Below, piece by piece: positions 6,468 to 9,518 of a stretch of 9,518 nucleotides of DNA. Location: NCBI GenBank assembly GCA_018698735.1, contig JABIPD010000089.1:1-9518 (forward strand), read 5' to 3'. A program made the position numbers and the translations under genes. Source of the stretch: Candidatus Jacksonbacteria bacterium (lineage in GTDB: Bacteria; Patescibacteriota; Patescibacteriia; UBA9629; GWA2-43-13). A model generated the notes under the pieces. The model searched no databases, was not told where the DNA came from, and worked only from the letters and a program-made list of their open reading frames with translations. How positions within the stretch are numbered: position 1 is the first letter of the stretch; each line of letters starts with the position of its first letter.

Positions 6468-6496
6468 ACAGTACCAACTTAATAGTAAAAAGTCAA
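6468..6496 (-). promoter_or_regulatory. Promoter of orphan gene 3
   Basis: Minus-strand TTGACT (6491-6496), 17-bp spacer, TACTGT (6468-6473). It abuts the upstream terminator at 6500-6533. Confidence 0.6.
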
Positions 6497-6499
6497 CAC

Positions 6500-6533
6500 A
6501 AAAAATACCGCTCATGGGAGCGGCATTTTTTTT
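6500..6533 (-). terminator. Bidirectional terminator after the dnaX-tRNA unit
   Basis: CCGCTC (6508-6513) pairs with GAGCGG (6518-6523) around a 4-nt loop, with A-runs and T-runs on both sides, so it works on either strand. On the minus strand it closes the transcript carrying dnaX and tRNA-Gln. Confidence 0.85.
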
Positions 6534-6543
6534 GAAAAGATAT

Positions 6544-6579
6544 CTCGGGGACAGGGATTTGAACCCCGATTCCCAGGAC
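6544..6579 (-). pseudogene. tRNA-Gln 3'-half copy (partial tRNA)
   Basis: Positions 6542-6579 match 6664-6701 of the intact tRNA-Gln at 34 of 38 positions (offset 122). The copy covers the 3' strand of the anticodon stem, the variable loop, a complete T-arm with loop TTCAAAT, the acceptor strand TCCCCGA and the discriminator G. The 5' half of a tRNA is missing; a GC-rich hairpin run takes its place. A forced cloverleaf using CGGGGA near 6615 gives a TTG (Gln) anticodon, but it needs a 5-nt D-loop, a 12-nt variable region and C at position 33, so I treat it as a fragment. Confidence 0.6.
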
Positions 6580-6580
6580 T

Positions 6581-6649
6581 CCCGGCACAAGGCCGGGACA
6601 GGCGCCACCTGGTGTCCCCGCCTTCTCGGCGGGTCGCCTTAAAGGCGAC
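6581..6649 (-). other. GC-rich cluster of contiguous hairpins
   Basis: Back-to-back inverted repeats: CCCGGC/GCCGGG (6581-6597, 5-nt loop), GGGACA/TGTCCC (6595-6618, with CAGG/CCTG inside as an alternative), CCCGCC/GGCGGG (6617-6633, 5-nt loop) and GTCGCCTT/AAGGCGAC (6633-6649, one-base centre). They replace the 5' half expected for the tRNA copy beside them. No coding potential is apparent. This may be a structured RNA, a processing signal, or the scar of an insertion. Confidence 0.6.
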
Positions 6650-6665
6650 TACTATCTCAATCAAT

Positions 6666-6737
6666 CTCGGGGACAGGGATTCGAACCCCGGTTTTCAGGA
6701 CCAGAACCTGACGTCCTACCAGCTAGACGATCCCCGA
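6666..6737 (-). tRNA. tRNA-Gln (anticodon CTG)
   Basis: A 72-nt cloverleaf: acceptor TCGGGGA/TCCCCGA with discriminator G; D-arm GTCT...GGAC; anticodon stem TCAGG/CCTGA with loop TTCTGGT, so anticodon CTG at 6702-6704 reading CAG; T-arm CGGGG/CCCTG with loop TTCGAAT. CCA is not encoded. It lies 21 bp after the dnaX stop with no clear promoter of its own, so it may be cut from the dnaX transcript. The palindrome ATAGAATATTCTAT sits in the gap (6749-6762). Confidence 0.93.
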
Positions 6738-6758
6738 GATCGATTGACATAGAATATT

Positions 6759-8333
6759 CTATACATCTGCAATATCACCTTCAAATGCTTCTGCTGCAAT
6801 TGCAACAATGTCCTCGTTATTTTTGTCTTTCTTCTCCTCTGAATCCTTCTCTACAGACACTGTTTCTATATGATAAGCAATTCCGAACACTTTTTGCAAG
6901 CCTTCCTGAATAGCCGACTTATTTTTAGCATTATTTACAATATCTTGATGAAAAGCATATTTAAAACCAACCGTAATTGTTTCACCCTCCACTTTAAGTG
7001 GATCTGCCACTCCCAAAACAAAAGAAAGCGACGGCATATTCTGTTGAATATAGTCTAACAACTCTTCCCAACGCATCTGAATTATAGATAACGCCTTCGA
7101 AGCAGGGTCGTCTGGTTTAATTTGTGGAGGAGCTTCTGCTTCTTGCAGTGGTTCGTTGATAGCAGCGGCACCTGGGCCTTGTGGAGGTTGGGTATTTTCT
7201 TGCGGCTGCCCATCTGGTGAAGCTTGAGGTGTAGCGGCTTGTTGTTGCTGTTCCGCAACAGGCTGAGGTGCTTGATTCTGCACAGGGGCTGGTTGTTGTT
7301 TTCTTAATGAATATGCAATCACAATAAGCTCCAATGGCAGCTGAGGTAATTCTGTCATTTTTCGAATATCTGGAATACGCTTAATAAGCATATCCAAAAG
7401 CACATACATGCTTTTTGCTTCCTCTTGTTTATTGTCTGCTATTAAATCCATCATCTGTGTTCGGATCATCATAACAGTATCGTGTGCGAAACGTTCAAGA
7501 TCTACGCCCTCGTCGAGCAGCTGGGCAATAATTTCTAAGCTTCGTTCTGTTTTGCAGGCCAAAGTAGACGTAATCCATTCTTCTATAAGCTGCTTATCCG
7601 ATCGTGGCAGCACGAGCTGTGCTTGATCCCAGGTAATAACTTTCTCACCACTTGCAAGTAATTGCCCTAAAATACTCTCTGCGTCCCTTCCGCATCCTTC
7701 TGCACGCAAAATAAGGGTATCTAAAACATCTTCAGCTACTTCGGCGCCTTCTTTTTTGGCAAGCTCTACTAATCTCTTTTTTAAATCTTCTGGCGGCAGT
7801 TTTTTAAAGTCGAATCTTTGGCATCGAGAAATAATAGTATCTGGAAGTTTATGCACTTCGGTGGTAGCAAGAATAAAAATAGCATGTGCTGGTGGTTCTT
7901 CGAGCGTTTTTAGGAGTGCATTAAATGCCTCGTTGGTAAGCATGTGCACCTCGTCGATAATAAATATTTTGTATTCTGCGTTTTGGGGAACAAATTTTAC
8001 ATTCTCTCGTAAATCTCTAATCTCGTTAATGCCACGATGAGAAGCAGCATCTACTTCTATTAAATTTAAAGACCTGCCTTCATTTATAGCAACGCACGAC
8101 TCACATTCATTATCTGGTTCGAACTGGTCTTCTGTTCTATTTTCGCAATTGAGGGCCTTAGCGAGGATTCTTGCTAGGGTTGTTTTACCAACTCCACGCG
8201 GACCACAAAACAAATAAGCGTGAGCTAGCTTTTTGCTCACAATTTCTTGTTGAAGAGTAGATTTTATTGCAGCTTGGCCAACAACCTCTCCAAATGTCCT
8301 TGGACGATATTTTCTATATAATGTTTCTGCCAT
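6759..8333 (-). CDS. dnaX: DNA polymerase III subunit gamma/tau (clamp loader ATPase)
   Basis: AAA+ ATPase of the clamp loader, which places the sliding clamp on primed DNA. Visible are MAETLYRKYRPRTF at the start, Walker A GPRGVGKT (44-51), Walker B IFIIDEVHML (124-133 region), sensor 1 FILATTE and the SRC motif (169-171, arginine finger). The zinc module holds only three obvious cysteines (63, 77, 80) where E. coli has four. Domain III ends near 345, then a Gln/Pro/Ala linker of about 65 residues and a C-terminal domain (about 410-485), so this is a 524-residue tau-like protein. The frame stays open upstream to 8507, but that part overlaps a terminator and the neighbouring gene. The promoter at 8353-8381 puts the transcript start only about a dozen bases before the ATG at 8331-8333, which matches the family start. 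No SD, so it is near-leaderless. Confidence 0.96.
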   Translation of the reverse strand: MAETLYRKYRPRTFGEVVGQAAIKSTLQQEIVSKKLAHAYLFCGPRGVGKTTLARILAKALNCENRTEDQFEPDNECESCVAINEGRSLNLIEVDAASHRGINEIRDLRENVKFVPQNAEYKIFIIDEVHMLTNEAFNALLKTLEEPPAHAIFILATTEVHKLPDTIISRCQRFDFKKLPPEDLKKRLVELAKKEGAEVAEDVLDTLILRAEGCGRDAESILGQLLASGEKVITWDQAQLVLPRSDKQLIEEWITSTLACKTERSLEIIAQLLDEGVDLERFAHDTVMMIRTQMMDLIADNKQEEAKSMYVLLDMLIKRIPDIRKMTELPQLPLELIVIAYSLRKQQPAPVQNQAPQPVAEQQQQAATPQASPDGQPQENTQPPQGPGAAAINEPLQEAEAPPQIKPDDPASKALSIIQMRWEELLDYIQQNMPSLSFVLGVADPLKVEGETITVGFKYAFHQDIVNNAKNKSAIQEGLQKVFGIAYHIETVSVEKDSEEKKDKNNEDIVAIAAEAFEGDIADV

Positions 8334-8352
8334 AAGCGTAAGATCACATTGC

Positions 8353-8381
8353 ATTGTAACTTGTTCAACCGTTTGCGTCAA
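8353..8381 (-). promoter_or_regulatory. dnaX promoter
   Basis: Minus-strand TTGACG (8376-8381), 17-bp spacer, TACAAT (8353-8358). Predicted start near 8346, about 12 nt from the dnaX ATG. Confidence 0.75.
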
Positions 8382-8402
8382 AAGTCTTGTACAAATAATA
8401 AC

Positions 8403-8431
8403 TCCCTTCACCACGATCGCCGGTGAAGGGA
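8403..8431 (-). terminator. Terminator after the small membrane protein gene
   Basis: Perfect CCCTTCACC/GGTGAAGGG stem (8422-8430 with 8404-8412), followed on the minus strand by AGTTATTATTTG. The tract is U-rich but interrupted. Confidence 0.7.
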
Positions 8432-8451
8432 AGAAAGACGAGCTTGCGAGC

Positions 8452-8865
8452 CTAGAAAAAGAACAGAGAGACAGTTGAGATTGCAGCGAAAAGTGCGAGG
8501 AAGACAACTGTTGTGGCTACAAACGAAGTAAGAAACGAGCCTGGTACTCCAGACATGGAGCTTTTTACTACAAACCTGCGACCCCGTCTTTGAATCCGGA
8601 GAGTGATAGAGGTTTTTCTGCGATAGTATTTTACGAACGCCCCAATGACTATCAGCAGACAACACACACCCAGTGGATTGCTACGGAGTAACGACTGATA
8701 CGCCACGAATCCGTTTGCAATTGCCAAGAGAGCTCCGTAGGAAGCGCTTGCAAACTTCAGGTTTGCTTTTGATACAGCCGCTACAATAGCTCGAAAGGCT
8801 CCCGGCCCTTTCAAGGCTCGGACTGTAAACAGAATCACAACAACGCCAACAACAGCCTCAAACAC
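8452..8865 (-). CDS. Small multi-span membrane protein, 137 residues (orphan gene 4)
   Basis: I do not recognise this protein. It starts with GTG at 8863-8865, chosen because GAGGAGG lies seven bases upstream and there is no competing ATG. Hydrophobic segments lie at about residues 2-16, 43-60, 64-81 and 109-137 (ending STVSLFFF), with a strongly basic stretch near 80-100 (KYYRRKTS, IQRRGRRF) that should face the cytoplasm. No signal-peptide cleavage site and no catalytic motif are apparent. It has its own terminator but no clear promoter, so it may be read from the conserved gene upstream, past the inverted repeat at 8898-8946. Composition is more GC-rich than dnaX, and the strong SD groups it with the other three orphan genes. 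Function unknown. Confidence 0.7.
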   Translation of the reverse strand: MFEAVVGVVVILFTVRALKGPGAFRAIVAAVSKANLKFASASYGALLAIANGFVAYQSLLRSNPLGVCCLLIVIGAFVKYYRRKTSITLRIQRRGRRFVVKSSMSGVPGSFLTSFVATTVVFLALFAAISTVSLFFF

Positions 8866-8872
8866 TTTTCAG

Positions 8873-8879
8873 CCTCCTC
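8873..8879 (-). promoter_or_regulatory. Shine-Dalgarno site supporting the GTG start
   Basis: GAGGAGG, seven bases before the GTG at 8863-8865. Confidence 0.75.
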
Positions 8880-8897
8880 ACTGAAAAAGTCAGATGA

Positions 8898-8946
8898 ATG
8901 AAATGGCCAGAAAAATTGCGCTGTACAACTTTTCTGGCCATTTCAT
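8898..8946 (-). terminator. Long inverted repeat, probable terminator after the 8974-9518 gene
   Basis: The arms at 8898-8918 and 8926-8946 match at 20 of 21 positions around a 7-nt loop. The plus strand continues TTTTAG. On the minus strand the run after the stem is less U-rich (CATCTGACTTTTTCAG), so it could instead be a structured RNA or a transcript-stabilising stem. Its core GCCAGAA...TTCTGGC also occurs in the inverted repeat at 752-803. Confidence 0.6.
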
Positions 8947-8973
8947 TTTTAGACTGGATCTGATTAGTTACGT

Positions 8974-9518
8974 TTATATTGTATCAATATCATCGAGTGG
9001 TGAAATAAGTCCAAGGTCATCTTGTTCATCTTTTTCTTCGGTTGAAGGAGATTCTGCATCATCTTCAAGTAGCTCCGGAGTATCTTCGGCCTCTATTTCC
9101 TTTATAACATTTTCTACTGCCGCCCATTCGCTTTCTTTTCCTGCTGGTACAAGAATAACCACCTCATCTCCAATTTCTGCATGAAAAAACGTTAACGATG
9201 CATGTAATACTTTATAATTTTTACCATCTGCCAATATAATAGACTGACCACTAGCCTCGTCTTCCATGAGCACACCCTTAATACGATCTCGTTCTATTGG
9301 ACCGATTTGCTTATACACAAATCTACCATCGGGCTGGATAATAAGCTTAAGCTTATCGCCTTCTACTAATTTAGATTTCGATGCGTAGTTTGCTGGAACA
9401 GAATACTTTTTTCCGTCTGGACCAACCATATTTTGGCCGTCGAAAGCGCCCTCTACGACCTGGCCGTCATCGCTTTCGTAAGAAGCACCAACTACCTCGA
9501 GAGGTGAAGATGACTGCT
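8974..9518 (-). CDS. Conserved protein of unknown function, 5' end cut by the window
   Basis: The frame is open to the right edge, so the N terminus lies outside; 180 residues are visible. The ATG at 9427-9429 is internal, because the upstream codons continue the domain (GQVVEGAFDGQN, then MVGPDGKKYSVP). The visible part reads as two small beta-rich modules (VVEGAFDGQN to FVYKQIGPIERDR, and IKGVLMEDEASG to EVVILVPAGKES), a helix AAVENVIKEIEAED and an acidic tail (EEKDEQDDLGLISPLDDIDTI). From memory, proteins with PVPANYASKSKLVEGD-like sequence recur in Parcubacteria and are usually left without a function; I cannot check this here. It probably binds a nucleic acid or ribosomal partner through its beta modules, but that is only a guess. 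Confidence 0.8.
   Translation of the reverse strand, partial: QSSSPLEVVGASYESDDGQVVEGAFDGQNMVGPDGKKYSVPANYASKSKLVEGDKLKLIIQPDGRFVYKQIGPIERDRIKGVLMEDEASGQSIILADGKNYKVLHASLTFFHAEIGDEVVILVPAGKESEWAAVENVIKEIEAEDTPELLEDDAESPSTEEKDEQDDLGLISPLDDIDTI

Noticed and set aside
6544..6620. A complete second tRNA-Gln with anticodon TTG
   Set aside because: The cloverleaf needs a 5-nt D-loop, a 12-nt variable region, no U at position 33 and a mismatched first acceptor pair, so only the 3' half is credible.
6354..6642. Reading frames over the tRNA region (84 and 72 residues)
   Set aside because: They run through the terminator and tRNA-like sequence, with no SD or domain; the region is RNA, not coding.
6581..6649. 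CRISPR array or repeat-spacer structure
   Set aside because: The hairpins differ in sequence and are not regularly spaced direct repeats.
6749..6762. Palindrome ATAGAATATTCTAT between dnaX and tRNA-Gln as an operator or attachment site
   Set aside because: A single short AT-rich palindrome without a second copy; too little evidence.
7776..7782. A AAA AAG slippery heptamer in frame in dnaX (residues 185-186)
   Set aside because: It matches the E. coli dnaX frameshift heptamer, but a -1 shift here meets a stop about 14 codons later, giving a protein of about 200 residues without domain III. No stimulatory stem is apparent, so a functional gamma product is unlikely.
8334..8507. N-terminal extension of dnaX to 8507
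   Set aside because: It overlaps a terminator, the neighbouring gene's 3' end and the dnaX promoter, and the family start is at 8333.

Overview
The window looks like a chromosomal segment of a small-genome bacterium, most likely a Candidate Phyla Radiation (Patescibacteria/Parcubacteria-like) lineage. The basis is the architecture of the genes (short DnaX, a truncated conserved protein at the right edge that resembles one I remember from Parcubacteria, single genes with their own promoter and terminator) and my memory of such proteins, not a search. The standard genetic code fits all reading frames. There are no CRISPR arrays, transposases, integrases, phage genes or rRNA genes.

Layout. 1-1470: two unrecognised minus-strand genes (204 and 155 codons), each with promoter, Shine-Dalgarno (SD) site and a near-identical terminator; the first also has a long structured leader. 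1471-3360: typA/bipA (minus), a ribosome-associated GTPase, with promoter and terminator. 3394-4813: a DEAD-box RNA helicase (minus) with a strong promoter and a structured 5' leader. 4851-6120: a plus-strand envelope protein with signal peptide, glycine-rich beta-repeat region and C-terminal membrane segments. 6128-6496: a 77-codon zinc-ribbon-like orphan gene with the same kind of terminator as the two left-hand orphans. 6500-6758: a bidirectional terminator, a 3'-half copy of tRNA-Gln, a GC-rich run of hairpins, and an intact tRNA-Gln(CTG). 6759-8381: dnaX (clamp-loader subunit) with a strong promoter that places its start at 8333. 8403-8879: a small membrane protein of unknown function. 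8898-9518: a strong inverted repeat, then the 3' end of a conserved acidic-tailed protein that runs off the right edge.

Two gene classes are mixed here. The recognisable genes (typA, helicase, envelope protein, dnaX) are AT-rich and have no convincing SD. The four unrecognised genes (88-702, 940-1407, 6197-6430, 8452-8865) look more GC-rich and all have a clear SD (AAGGA, AAGGAG or GAGGAGG). Three of them end in terminators sharing the RNA motif GGGCGGTTTCTG. This suggests the unknown genes form a distinct, cassette-like set, either acquired or regulated differently.

Functionally, typA and the helicase both point to ribosome assembly and stress growth, dnaX and tRNA-Gln to replication and translation, and the plus-strand gene to the cell surface. 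The regulatory curiosities most worth checking are the leader at 738-846 with two mutually exclusive hairpins, and the tRNA half-copy with its hairpin cluster at 6542-6649.
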